From: Paguma larvata
Taxonomy: Eukaryota; Chordata; Mammalia; Carnivora; Viverridae
Assembly: GCA_030068075.1 (NCBI GenBank)
Contig: CM057843.1
Coordinates: forward strand, 11,860,001-11,924,000
DNA: 64,000 bases
Reading direction: 5' to 3'
The notes beneath the pieces are model-generated. The model had not been told where the DNA came from and ran no database searches. It was given only the letters and a program-made list of their open reading frames with translations. Numbering within the stretch: the stretch's first letter is position 1; every line of letters begins with the position of its first letter. Positions 10,760 to 22,240 of the stretch are shown here, piece by piece. The translations under genes and the position numbers were made by a program.

Positions 10760-11430
10760 TCCCAGTAGCTCTGACCAGAAACCTTGGATTCATCTTCTCA
10801 TTTTAGTCCCGCCCCAAGGCTCTGCTTTCAAAATACATTTAGGATCCTACCTCTTCTCCCACCTTTGCAGCCTGAGTCCCCATCATCACCCACCTGGACC
10901 AGCATGGCGGCCACCTCGCCAACCTCGATGCTCCCACCCCAACCCCGGTCCAGAGGCGGCAGAGGGGGGCGCCTGTCCGTCCTCCGCTCAGAGCCAGGGT
11001 CCCTGGTGGCTCTTGCAAGGCCTGCGCGGGTGGAGCCCGGGACCCCTCGGACCTCACATCCCCGCCTCCGCCTTGCTCACCCTGCCGCAGCCCATGGCCT
11101 TCACCTCGCTTCTTCAGCCTGTCCTGGACACTCCTCCCTGACACCTCCTGCCACCTCGCCGCCTCTGGTCCTTGGCTTCAATGCCACAGAGACATCTCCA
11201 GGTCTTCCCGCACCCTCGGGAGACCGGAACACCTCACCCACATGCTCACCATAACCCCAAAGCACCGACTTGTGACCTAACCATGGTGGTTATGATAACA
11301 GCAATGACATGGGTGGGGGTGCGCCTGGCTGCTGTTCCCACTGCGAGAGTCCTGGCTACCTGAGTGTGCTGTGGTGTTCACTGCTGTCTCGTGCCCAGGG
11401 CCTAGAACACGGCCTGGCCCCGAGGACACC
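10760..11430 (+). mobile_element. L2 LINE fragment in the KCNJ12 intron
   Basis: Forward L2 phrases in order: 'cagaaaccttggattcatctt', 'cctgagtccccatcatcacccacctgg', 'cttcacctcgcttcttcagcc', 'cctgacacctcc', and near the end 'tcgtgcccagggcctagaacacggcctgg'. It starts less than 200 bases upstream of the coding-exon acceptor. Confidence 0.65.
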
Positions 11431-12524
11431 CTCCCGATGCTCACGGGCTCTGGCCCGAGGCACCCACTCTCAGCACCTGTAGTCCATGCCCTCTGTGTCC
11501 CCGGCAGTAGCCAGGAGGGGGTTCATGAGTTCAGTGCCCAGAGAGGCCACTGACTGACCCCAGCCCAGGGGCCTGCCCCATCCCTGCCTTTCTTGGCTCC
11601 AAATGACGGCACATAGGTAGCACGCGGAAGCATCACCATCCTGGGCCCACTCAGGGGAGCACTTGGTTGGCTTGCCGCATGCAGGGACACATACACTCAT
11701 GTACACCAAGAACTCTCAGGGCGTGCCCCGCAGCACACCACCCATGGCCAGACAAACGCTACTCTCATGGCCAGCAGCACGCATTTGGCCCTCAGACACA
11801 CAGGCTGGTGGCCGCCCCTCCCCCAGTGCCCCGCTGGCTCTGGGCTGGCCTGTTGGTGCCAGGCTGAGGCATCTGCAGGCCGGAGGCCACGGTGCCGCCT
11901 GGCCCTGCGGGCACTGAGGCCATCTGGCCATTAGCATCAAGGCTGCAAGCGCTCAGGCCCCCAGCCTGGCTCAGCGGGGCCGGGCTGGAAGGAGGGGGAG
12001 AACCCTGGCCGACCAGTCAGGCCAAGGCACTGAGGATTCAGGTGTATTCCTCCCCTTGCACCCCTAACCCCCACCTGGGCACACCAGGGGGTCCATGCCA
12101 GACAAGGCCGGGAGCCCTCGAATGCCCAGAAGACAGTGAGGCCCCAGGTAAGAAGACCCCAGGGCAGCCAGGCCAGCAGTGGAGAGGCAGGTGGCTGGGC
12201 ACCCACCAGAGACCTGGAAGCAGGACGTGACATAGCCAGGGGGAGGCGACACCGGCATTCAGCCCCGGTCTGTGTGACCGGGGGCAGCCGGAGCCTCAGG
12301 CGGAGCATGACATCTGACCTCCGCTTCAGAGCCCTGGGAGACAGGTGCGGGAGGACCCTGCAAACCCGTCCGGGTGTGTCTCAGCTGCCAGTGCTTCGGG
12401 ATCCCCGGAGCTGGCACATATATGACAGTCTCGTCTCTCATTGCCTCAAACCGCAGAGAAAGCAGGCCAGACTCATCAGCAAATGGTCTGAGATCATCCT
12501 CTCACAAACCCAAGAAGGAGGCTA
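11431..12524. other. Intron, unique DNA, no gene seen
   Basis: GC-rich intronic sequence without recognisable repeats or exons. Confidence 0.5.
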
Positions 12525-12640
12525 CTAGCATTACTTCTATTCTAAATGGAGACTCGGAGAGGTTAAGTGACTTCCCCACAGCCACACAGCCAAAAAGCAG
12601 GAAAAGGTGAAATTCAAACCACTCTGTCTAATGCAAGGTC
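12525..12640 (-). mobile_element. MIR fragment
   Basis: 'gactcggagaggttaagtgacttccccacagccacacagcc' and 'gaaattcaaacc' are the reverse MIR core. Confidence 0.7.
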
Positions 12641-14464
12641 TCAAGCCGTCGGGGACTCCAGGCTCCACGGAGACCTCTCCTCACCCTGCCATCCTCCCCC
12701 CCACAGCCATTCCAGCTGACCACCTCACCATGGGTCTGAGGAGCTGAGGCCTGAGGCTGTAAAGGTGGATGCTGCTTCCGCCCAGCCCATGAGGCAGGGA
12801 GCCGGCGACTGTGGGGACCCCGGGGACTGCGCCAAGAAGGTGGCTCAGCCCCAGGTTCCTGGACCCTCCAGGCAGAGGTGGCCAGGTTCAGGGTACTTAG
12901 ATGCCGGCGGGAGGCCACCAGATCGCAGGGGGCAGATTTATGTGGCCCGGGGGCCTGGAGAGACGTCCAGCGGGTCATGGTGGCTCCGACAGGGGCTCTG
13001 AGCGGCTCGAGGCCTGCAAGGGACAGAATCGGAAGAATCAAAGGCCGGAGAGTCCAGCCTGGCACGCTGCTCCCACCAACCAGGCGGCCTCGCCCCTGGC
13101 CAGCAGCGCCCGGGCGGGGAAGGGTGCTGCAGGGACTCCTGGTGTCTGCCTGGGCTGGGCACTTGGGACCCACCCGGTGTGTCACAGGGGCTTGGGAACC
13201 CCCTCTTCTGTTGGTGTGCCTCCTAAAGCCACACAGAGAAAATCAACAAGGCCACATTCATACCCCGCTCCCATTTCTCAGCCAGAAACTGAGACTATGA
13301 GCAGTCATCCAGAAACTCAGGATTAGAGATAGAGTTAGAGCTGCAGGTATCAGTCCAGTCCTTAGCTTCCCATGGCCCCATTCTGCTGGGTGTGCATGCC
13401 TGCGAGTGCCTGCGGGTGCATGTGTGCGTGCGTGCGTGCGTGCGTGTGTGTGTGTGTGTGTGAGGCCAGCGGTGTGGGGACCCCCTCCCAGGCTCTTGAG
13501 GAACACGGCACCACAAAGAAACACCTAGAAGAGGACCCATGAGTAGAAAACCCAGCACCACACTCTTGCCAAACACGGGTGTGGCAAGAATGCTACGCAG
13601 CTCTGTGGTCTTTAAAGACGTGATTTCAGAAACGTGGGACAATATCCGCCACCAGGGCTATGCGGGCCTCTTTGGCTCTCGCTCGATGGAGGCGCACAGT
13701 TAGATCAGATACGAAATGGAATTAGATTCGTTTTGCCGGAACGGGCCTTTGCAAGTAGAGAGGCCGGCTCCCCGTCTCCTAGATTCAAGAGCTGAGCCTG
13801 AGACTTGTCCCACGTCACGAAGCCACTCGTGGGTTGGGATGAGACAGGAAAGACGACAGTTAGGACCACTGCGGGCAGACGCCCAGGCTGGCCAGTGGGG
13901 ATCCCAGGCGTCGCCTGGAGGGGAACGGGAGAGAGGCAACGGCCGTGCTACCTGAGCGAGACGAGGTGACTTCGACACCGCAGGTGGGGAGTGAGGCAAG
14001 TCCCGCAGGCAGAGAAGGAACAGTGGACAGCACAGACCCAGGTACCTCTGAGAGACGGGGAAGCTGTTGTTTCGAGCCCACTTCCCTGCCGGGCACAGCG
14101 TCTGCAGACACAGACTCCTGGCCACAAGTTTGTTCAGAAGGTGACAGGGCCCGGGCTGGGAGCTTTTAGAGAGGCAGCTACCACATGACTCAAAGGTGGG
14201 GCCCAAAAGTCACCGGGAGGTGCCTCCGGATGGGACAGGACACCCCATGCCCAGTCCCCTGAGGCTCTGGGCACCTCGGGTTTCGGTGACATCCGGAAGG
14301 GGAAGAGGGCAAGGCCTGGACCCACGTTCTCAGATGTCAAGAAAGCACTAACTGACTACAAGAGCCAATGGAGGGAGCCCAGAGTGGGAGGGGCTCAAGG
14401 TCCTCCCTCTGGGGCCTTGCAGCTGGCCAGAGCACCTTCAGAGGTGGGAGCACTGATCAATTCA
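12641..14464. other. Intron, no gene seen
   Basis: Contains a TGCG/TG microsatellite at about 13425-13462. Otherwise ordinary intronic sequence. Confidence 0.5.
13425..13462. repeat. (TGCG)n/(TG)n microsatellite
   Basis: TGCGTGCGTGCGTGCG passes into (TG)n. This alternating purine-pyrimidine sequence could adopt Z-DNA. Confidence 0.85.
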
Positions 14465-14640
14465 TCCTGAGTGCTCACCACACGCCAGGGCAGGTTCTAA
14501 GAGCTCGAATGATCTCACTTAATCCCTACAACAACATTATGACTATTATTCCCCTTTTCCAGATGAAGAAACTGAAGCTAAGAAAGACTAAATCACTTGC
14601 CCAGGGTCACACTGCCTTTAAGCGGCGAGTGCCCAGTCTA
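14465..14640 (-). mobile_element. MIR, well preserved
   Basis: Reverse MIR in order: 'gagtgctcaccacacgccag', 'ctcacttaatccctacaacaaca', 'ttccagatgaagaaactgaag', 'cacttgcccagggtcacactg'. Confidence 0.85.
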
Positions 14641-15890
14641 CAGGGTAGGAGAGAACCCAATGCCCCATCCCACCGGGCCCCAAAGCCAGACTCCAGGCAT
14701 GACACTGAATTCCTGTCTCAGTTCTCAAGGCCTTTGTCACGCCATGTGTTGAGAAGACATACAAATCCCAAATCTCGGCACCAAAAGCAGAGAGAGGTAA
14801 GCTCCGCGTCAGCACCCCTGACCCATGGCCCCTCAGCCCTTGCTTGGACAGTCCAGAGATGGGGCGCTCATTACCTCATGATCAAAGCCTACAATTAAAA
14901 ACTCCTTGGAGATGGCTTGGGAAAGCTGGTGTATGGCCTGCACGCCCCTGGCACCCCCATCTCTATCTGGTGCCCGTGGCAGACATCACTAATCCATCAG
15001 AGAAATATTTCTCACGTGTCCTGGGATAGCCCCAGAATCTTCCCAAGCTGGTAACTATCCATCAGGCTTAGAAAGAGGGCTTGAAGAATCCAGTCTCTAA
15101 TTTGTAGGCAAGACCAAGACCAAGGCTCCTAGAGGGGCTCCCCTGCTCAGCCACACAGGAAGTGAGAGGCAGGGCCAGGCCTGGAGGGCGCACCACAGCC
15201 AGGCACAGCACCTCAGCAGCGACAGGCGCCAGGGCTGGGAGTACGCAGGCAGGGGGAGTGGCACTGCTGGCAGGGGGTCGGAGGCATCGTGGAGCAAGAG
15301 GGGAGAACACGCCGGCGCACGCAGGGGCCAGTGAGGAGGCTGAGGTTGGCCTGGAGAGAGCCAAGACTTTGCATGGCGGGGAGATGGAGGGTTGGGGGCA
15401 CCACTTCCGTTCTCACAACGGGGAAGAAGAAGACAATGTCCTTTGATCTATCCAGGCCAAAGTCCCTTCCCCTTCCCCAAAGCACAGACAGCCTTTGCCC
15501 ACAGTGCACACCATGGCCTGCAAACATTCGGGGTCAACGCGGTGCAAGTGTTTGGTGGCAAGCCCACGCTAGGCCCAAAGAGAGAAGCAGGGATGACACG
15601 CCAGTACGATGCTGGAGATGACTGGTGGTCGGCCCATCCCCCAGGCCTCACCACCACAGGGCCACCTGCCCAATTTCCAACCACCAACGCTAGTCTTTTT
15701 GCCCGAAAGCTCTCTCTGGCCACGGGCTCTGCTCATGCATCAGGCAGGCGAGGGAACGAATGCCCCCAGAGCAGCCTTCCCTGAGGGGGCGGCTCCTGCC
15801 CCTGACAAGCTCCTCCGGTGCCTGCTCTGTGCTGCCTCCCCAGAGGCTCCCCTCCCCTCATGGATGTTCCAGAGCACCACGTGGCCAACT
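14641..15890. other. Intron, unique DNA, no gene seen
   Basis: No exon or clear repeat recognised. Confidence 0.5.
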
Positions 15891-15894
15891 ATGG

Positions 15895-16170
15895 CTCCTC
15901 TTCTCCCAAACCTCCTCCCTCCTCCTCTTCCATTCCTCTTCCTCACCCTCCTCCTTACTTTTCTCCCCCATCCTCCCCTCCCCCACATCCACTCCCCTCT
16001 TCTCCTGCCCCTCCTCACCCTTCTCTTCATCCTCCTCATTCTCTTCCTCTTTCCTTCCTTCTCCCTCCTTCCTTCACCCTACTCCTGACCCTCCTGACCC
16101 TCCTGTCCCTCACCCTCTTCCCCTTCCTCCTTACCTCTTCCTCACCATCCCCCTCCCCCTGTCCTGCCTC
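15895..16170 (+). repeat. Polypyrimidine (CCT/TTC-rich) tract
   Basis: About 275 bases are overwhelmingly C and T on the plus strand (CCTCCTCTTCC-type units). The serine/leucine/proline-rich open frames here are compositional artefacts. Confidence 0.85.
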
Positions 16171-16189
16171 ATACGGTCATTTGGTAATC

Positions 16190-16640
16190 TGACCACTTCC
16201 CCAATTGCCTAAGCCAGAAGCCTGGCCTCCTCTCTCTCCTTCAGCCCCTATATCCACTCCCTCACCAGGTCCTGTGTAGTGTTGCCTCCCAAATTCTCAA
16301 AGTTGTCCACCATTTCCTCACCCGCACCCTCCCTCTGATCCAGGCCCCTCCTGTTCGGACACACCAATAAGCATCTAACGGCCTGTGCTGCAGCAACCTT
16401 CCACCCCATGTGGTCGAACCCTCAAATCACAGCTGAAGTAAATGTTTAAAATCCTCCCATCTGTCAGGGATCAGCTAAAAGCCACCACTTCCAGGGAGCA
16501 CTTTTGAATTTTAGGCCCTGGGCTTCTCCCGTTGTGGCCAGAAACTACCTTCTTCGTTGTGTGAGAGTTGCCCTTCCCCAAGCCCCATCTCTGGCCAACC
16601 TCAGAGGTTCAGAGAGGATGGTACAAGCCTGGCCCAGAGG
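16190..16640 (+). mobile_element. L2 LINE fragment
   Basis: Forward L2 phrases: 'atccactccctcaccaggtcctg', 'cctcccaaattctcaaagttgtccacc', 'gatccaggcccctcc', 'gcagcaaccttcc', 'atcacagctgaagtaaatg', later 'ggatggtacaagcctggccc'. Confidence 0.6.
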
Positions 16641-16689
16641 GGACACCCAGGAAACGTTCACTGACCAAACAAAAGGATGAGGGGATATG

Positions 16690-17250
16690 CAGCAGAGTAG
16701 CAGATGGATGAGGAACTGGATGGATCAGTTAATGAGGTAACAGATATATGTGCAGGTGGGTAGATGAGCACATGGATGAATAAATGGGACTGACAGATGG
16801 ACAGATGGATGGATGGATGGGTGGTAACCAGAAAGATGGATGGGTTAGGTGGATAGAAAATGATTCAAAGGGTTGGGTGGATGGATTAGTGGGTCAATGA
16901 AGAGATGGATAGATGGATGGATGGATGGATTTGTGGGTGGACAGATGAACAGACAGATGAATGACTAGATGGATGAATGGGTGGATGGGAAGACAGATGG
17001 GATTTTGGGTGCAAGGATGAATGGCCGGGATGGTGGGTGAATGGTTGGGGAATGGGTGAATACATGGATGGAAAGATGGCTGAATGGGTTGGGTAGGTGA
17101 GTGGATAGGTGGATGGAAAGCATATGGATGGAAGGATGTGTGGAACTGGTGGATGGATAATGGGTGAATGAGAGATCAAACAGGTGGTCTACAGGGGAGT
17201 AGACAGATAGAGAGATGAGTGTTTGGTAGAGCGGATGACTAGATGGATAG
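16690..17250 (+). repeat. GGAT-type degenerate tandem array, block 1
   Basis: Repeats of GGATGGAT interspersed with GATGAATG, GGGTGG and AGATGG variants. Reverse-strand frames here give HPSIHPS-like peptides, an artefact of the repeat. Confidence 0.9.
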
Positions 17251-17639
17251 ATGCATGGCACTGACCTTAATCTTACCTCCTGAATCTTATCTTCTAAGTA
17301 ACAGTGCTGAGTGGGCAAGTGGCTGTCTTCAAGGCTGTGTTAGCAGCAGTTGCCATTTCCCAGGCACCAGCTGGAGAGGAATCAGTTGCTAGAAGATCCT
17401 ACAGTTAACAGAGCAAAGCCAAGTTACTGTAGATGGTGCTGCCCTCCTCACAAGTGCTCGAAAGTCTGCAATTTCTACATGAACCCATATTTCTGCTGCT
17501 TCCCTTGGGGCCCCAGGGGAGGTAGAAGAGGCCTCCAGCCCACACCTCCATTACCTCACACCTTTGCAAATGTGAGTCTATCTATAAAACCCTTCAGAAC
17601 CGAAGAAGGGCAGAACAAAATGGGTCCCCAGAGAAAATA

Positions 17640-17790
17640 ACAACTGATAATTACAGAGGGCCTACCACATGCCAGACACTGTGGTAGGTGTTTTACAGAG
17701 ATCAGCTCATGTAATCCTCACAATAACTATTGTGAGGTTGGAACTATTGCTGTTCTCATTCCAGAGATGTTAGTAATATGATAATTTTCC
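17640..17790 (-). mobile_element. MIR fragment between the two repeat blocks
   Basis: 'gggcctaccacatgccagacactgtggtaggtg', 'catgtaatcctcacaataac' and 'ttctcattccagagatg' match reverse MIR. Confidence 0.8.
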
Positions 17791-17879
17791 TTAGTTCACA
17801 GAGGAACTCAGGTCCCTAACCTATGCTCCTAGCCACCACCTACAGAGCCTTCACAGTGCCAACCTCAGGATTCAAGTGT

Positions 17880-18800
17880 AGATGGACAGAAAGACAGATG
17901 GATGGATGGATTATGAATAAATGGATGAATTGTGGGTAGGTAGATTGGTGTGTGGATGGATGGATGGATGGGTGGGTGGGTGGGTGGATTATGGATGGGT
18001 AGATGGGTATGTGGATGGATGGATGGATGGATGGATGGATGGATGAAAGGGTGGATGAATTATAGGTAGGTGAGTGGGTGGATTACGGAGGGGTGGGTGG
18101 TGTGTGGATGGGTTATGGATGGATGGATAGCTGGATGGATGGATGGTTGGATGAATGGATGGGCGGATTATGGGTGGTTGAGTGGGTGTGTGGATGGGTG
18201 AGTGGGTGGATTACGGAGGGGTGGGTGGTGTGTGGATGGGTTATGGATGGATGGATAGTTGGATGGATGGATAGCTGGATGGATGGATGGTTGGATGAAT
18301 GGATGGGCGGATTATGGGTGGGTGAGTGGGTGTATGGATGGATGGGTGAGTAGTAGATTATGGAGAGGTGGGTAGGTAATGGGTGGATTCTGGATGGATG
18401 GACACTTGGATGAATGGATAATTGGATGGATGGATGGATGGATGAGTGATGGATGAATGGGTGGGTGGATGATGGGTGGGTAAGTAGGTATGTGGATGGG
18501 CGAGTGGTGGATTACGGGTGGGTGAGTGGGTGTATGGATGGATGAGTAAGTGGATTACGCGGGGTGCATGGATGTGTGGGTGGATTATGGATGGATGGAT
18601 AGTTGGATCGATGGATGGATAGGTCAGTGGGTGGTGGGTAGACGGAAGATGGGTGGATGGGTGCGTGGCTGTGTGACAGATAGATGGATAATGGGTAGGG
18701 AGACGAGCAGGTGAATGAATGGCTGGATGAAGGAAGTGGTTGGGTGAGTGGATAGATGAACAGACAGATGAGTGGATGGGCAGGTAAATGGCTCTATGAA
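17880..18800 (+). repeat. GGAT-type degenerate tandem array, block 2
   Basis: GGATGGAT/GGTGGGTG units, with a larger duplication inside: 18071 onward is repeated from 18199 (period 128 bases), the second copy carrying an extra short GGAT insertion. A 91-codon open frame across it is repeat-derived. Confidence 0.9.
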
Positions 18801-19149
18801 TGGGTATATATCACTAACCCGTCAGAGACTTGTCTTAGGCATCCACACATCCTAGGTGGTCCCAGCATTCCATAAGCCTCAATTTTCCCACTGTCAAAGG
18901 AGCCCCCTGCTTTTCTTTCCAGCACACTCTGTGGACCAGGGGAGAGCGTGGCGGGAAGGGGCTCTGTGAATTTCCGGAGGCTAACTGACGTTAGAGGCCC
19001 TTCTCACCATCCCCCACCTCCCAGCCGCTGAGCCCGTGGAGCCCCACCCTTTCGTGGCCGAGGCTGGCTGTAATCCGCTGTCGCACTGGCTTTTCTGGCT
19101 GGGATTAAGGGAACTGTGGGTGAGTCACCCCCACATCATAAGCCTCCTA

Positions 19150-19290
19150 GGGGCAGGTGACAGCAGGGGGTTTAGACGCTCACAGACCTGGGTTCAAATC
19201 TCAGCTCTGCCCATCACAAACTGTGTGACCTTGGGTGACTCACTTCCCCCTTCGGGGCCTCTGTTCACTCTGTAAGGGAATGTCCTGCTC
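19150..19290 (+). mobile_element. MIR fragment
   Basis: 'acctgggttcaaatctcagctctgcc', 'ctgtgtgaccttgggtgactcacttcc' and 'cctctgttcactctgtaa' are forward MIR. Confidence 0.85.
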
Positions 19291-22069
19291 GTCCCTCTTC
19301 ACCTTCCAGGCTGTTCCCTCAAGACTCCCAGGCCTTAGCGCCCTGCGTCCCCGTCCCTCGTCATTCCCTGAGCAGCAGCCCTGGATCTGCAGGGAGCCTC
19401 CCTGAGTCCCTACACCCTCAGAACCGATGGGAAAATTGAGGCTCAGGGAGGCTCCGTCATAGACCCATATCACACAGCTGGGAATCCTCATGACAAGGAT
19501 CGTGTCCAAGTCCCTGACCTTATGCCCTTCCCCTCGACTGGGGCTACACTCTGCCTGACCCTGAGTGCTCAGCCCCTGGCCTCGGTTATTCCAAGCTTCA
19601 CAGCCCTATCCTGAGGGAGAGATAACTCTCCCGGCCAGACAGACTGGGAAATTGGGGCTGAGAGAGGCTAATTCACTTGCTCCGGGGTCACCTGGAGCCG
19701 GAACTCTGAAAGAGGAGGTGTCGCAGGGCAATGGGAGCCAAAGAAGTTTAGGGAGAAGGGTGTGAGGCAGCCTGCCCCTCCCCACTTCCTGTTGGCCACT
19801 TCGGCTGCCCCAGGCTCTCTCAACCTTGTCCCCGATGCCCTAGTTCCTGGAAGGGGCTTTCGTCAGACCCACAAACCCACTCACATTTTTTCTCACAAAT
19901 GGGCAAAATTAACTCCATTCTTCAGGGAAACTGAGGCTCAGTGCAGAGGAGTGACTTGCCCAAGGTCAGAAAGTCACGGAATGAGAGGCAGCTCGGAGAC
20001 CAGAACCCAGGTCTCTGGACACCCTGTCCAGTGGTCCCCCTGCCACCCTGGGGTGGCCACGGCAGCCCGTGATGTGAACTCAGAACCTCTAAAGTCCACC
20101 AAATGCTTTTGCGGGTCATGGTCACAGTCCTGGACAGGACAGGCTGGGGGGAGGGGGGGACGGCTTGCACATAACCCCGGGGCAGCCCGACCCCGGACAG
20201 GCCAGACCGGCCCTCAGTCTCCCGGCAAGTGAAGGCAGCGCCAGGATGGACACCGAGGCTTCCCTGCTCCTCCCCGTCAGTGCCAACCTGCCAGCCAAGG
20301 CTGGGCCGAAACTGCCCAGGGACGCGGGGCAAGGCATTTCCCCTTCCTGAGGCCCGGCTTCCTCTTCCACAAAACGGGCTGATGACGCCCGCCCAGCGGA
20401 TGTGCCATGCAGTTCAGTGTGGTGAGGAAGCTGTGCTCTGGGCACCGGGCCTGGGACAGCAGGGCTCTGGGAGGAGGCAGCTGTCACCATCATGCACAAC
20501 AGTCCTCCCAGGAGGGGTGCGGCCTGAGGGGGCCGGTGAGCCCCAATTCCCTAATTCTAGGCCTGGCCGACCCCAGCTCAGGTAGGTCCCTTCCTGGGCC
20601 TCAGCCTCCTCTTTTGCAAACCAGGGAGACCCCACCTACCTCAGGATACTATCAAGGGAGTAAATGGAGGCCCTGTCCCAGTGCAGACCCGTGACAAGGG
20701 CCGAGTCCCTCCCCCCCCCACCATGTTCTCCGAGAGCGGGTTTCCAGCTCTGACCGGCACCGGCAGCTGACAGCCGAAGTGGGGACGCCCCGCGGGACTG
20801 AAAGGTGGCATATGCATCCCTGACCCTCTCACGCAGCCCCGTGTGGTCCTCTCCAAATGCATCCCAACAGGCAACGAAGCGGGAGAGCCGTGACCTTGCA
20901 CAGACAAGGTCACGTTCCCATGTGCCTGGACGGCGCTGGCTGGCAGGCAGGCAGCGCCCGGGAAACGCCGGCTGCAGGAGCCGCCAGCAACCTTCAGGCC
21001 CCTCATGTTCCACAGCCCGTGACAGGGGCTGGACACATGGATCCCAGGCCCAGGCTGCACCAAAGGGCCAGGACATCTGCCTTCGGGGCCCCAAGGTGAA
21101 GCCAGGGCAGGAGGCTCTGACCCCCAGGATGGACGACGGCTCATGCCAGACACTGGGGAATGTTTCTGAGGGTATTTTTATCTTGAGAACATCCTTCTAC
21201 AGGGGGGCGGGGACAGGAGGGAGACAGGGCGTCCTTGGCCCCAGGCCCCTGGGAGCAGCAGAGGACAGAGGCCCCTGGGAACCCTCCACTACAGTGGCCA
21301 TTACAGACACTGCACTGTCCCCAAGCTTCTTTGAGTCCCGGGAGCAGATGACACCTAGAGGGTCTTAGGGGTTTCACAGGCTCGATACTCCACTCTGACC
21401 CACTGTGAGACCAGGGGCAGATCTCTGTCCCTCTCTGGGCCTCCCTCTTGCCCAAACTTTCCCAAAGGCCTGCTCCTGCTAGGCTCAGCTGGGCACCAGC
21501 AACTTGGATGGACCAGCAAATCCATGCCCGCCTGCATGGGGCGCCCTGCCCAGCAAGGGAGATAGTGAGTTTTCCAGCAATCATGACAAGGCTGGACCAG
21601 AGCCAGGGTCAGAGCCCTCGGAGCCCAGGGGAGATGCCTCACCCGGCTGGGGTGCAGGGAGGCTTCCTAGAGGAAGCAGCAGGAGGAAGCCCAGCCGGAG
21701 ACTGACCATAGTGCAGTGCGGAGCGCTGACAGCCCCACAGATCAGGGCGCCCGCCGGCTCTGCTCGTCACACACCAGGCCTTGGACAAGGCTCTCCCCAC
21801 CTCGGACCCTCCCCGTTCCTGTCTCAGGGGCTGGCCCTTCCCGGCCCAACATTCCAGGATCCTAAAGGATCTGAGGCTGAGGAGGGCGTAGAGCAACGGG
21901 CAGGGACATACTTTATCACCCTAATAACAGACAAGTGCCGGCGGGCACAGGCGCTGGGGCCGAGGCGTTGCAGTTACAGATGGAGAAACCGAGAACCTGA
22001 GAGGCGCCAGACATATTAACAAGCTTGGACTTGATCCTATGGGCAATGAGATGTCAGAAGGAAATCTGA
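19291..22069. other. Intron, no gene seen
   Basis: GC-rich sequence with further weak MIR-like scraps (for example 19425-19480, 19890-19990). No exon recognised. Confidence 0.5.
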
Positions 22070-22240
22070 AAGTATGAGCTCTGGGGCAATATGCCCTGGG
22101 TTCAAGTCCTGTCTCTGTCCCTTCCTGTGTGTCCTTAGGTAAGTCATACCCTCTCTCTGAGCCCGTTGGCTCAGCTATAAAATGGGATTAATAATGGTAT
22201 CTATCTCAGGGGGTTGCGGCAAGTTACTACATGGAGGATG
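22070..22240 (+). mobile_element. MIR fragment
   Basis: 'ccctgggttcaagtcctgtctctg', 'taggtaagtcatacc', 'ctataaaatgggattaataatgg'. Confidence 0.85.

Noticed and set aside
15889..16212. Serine/leucine/proline-rich 'secreted' open frames
   Set aside because: Translation of the polypyrimidine tract in different frames gives similar hydrophobic peptides by composition.
18078..18353. 91-codon W/G/M-rich frame
   Set aside because: Derived from the GGAT array and its 128-base duplication.
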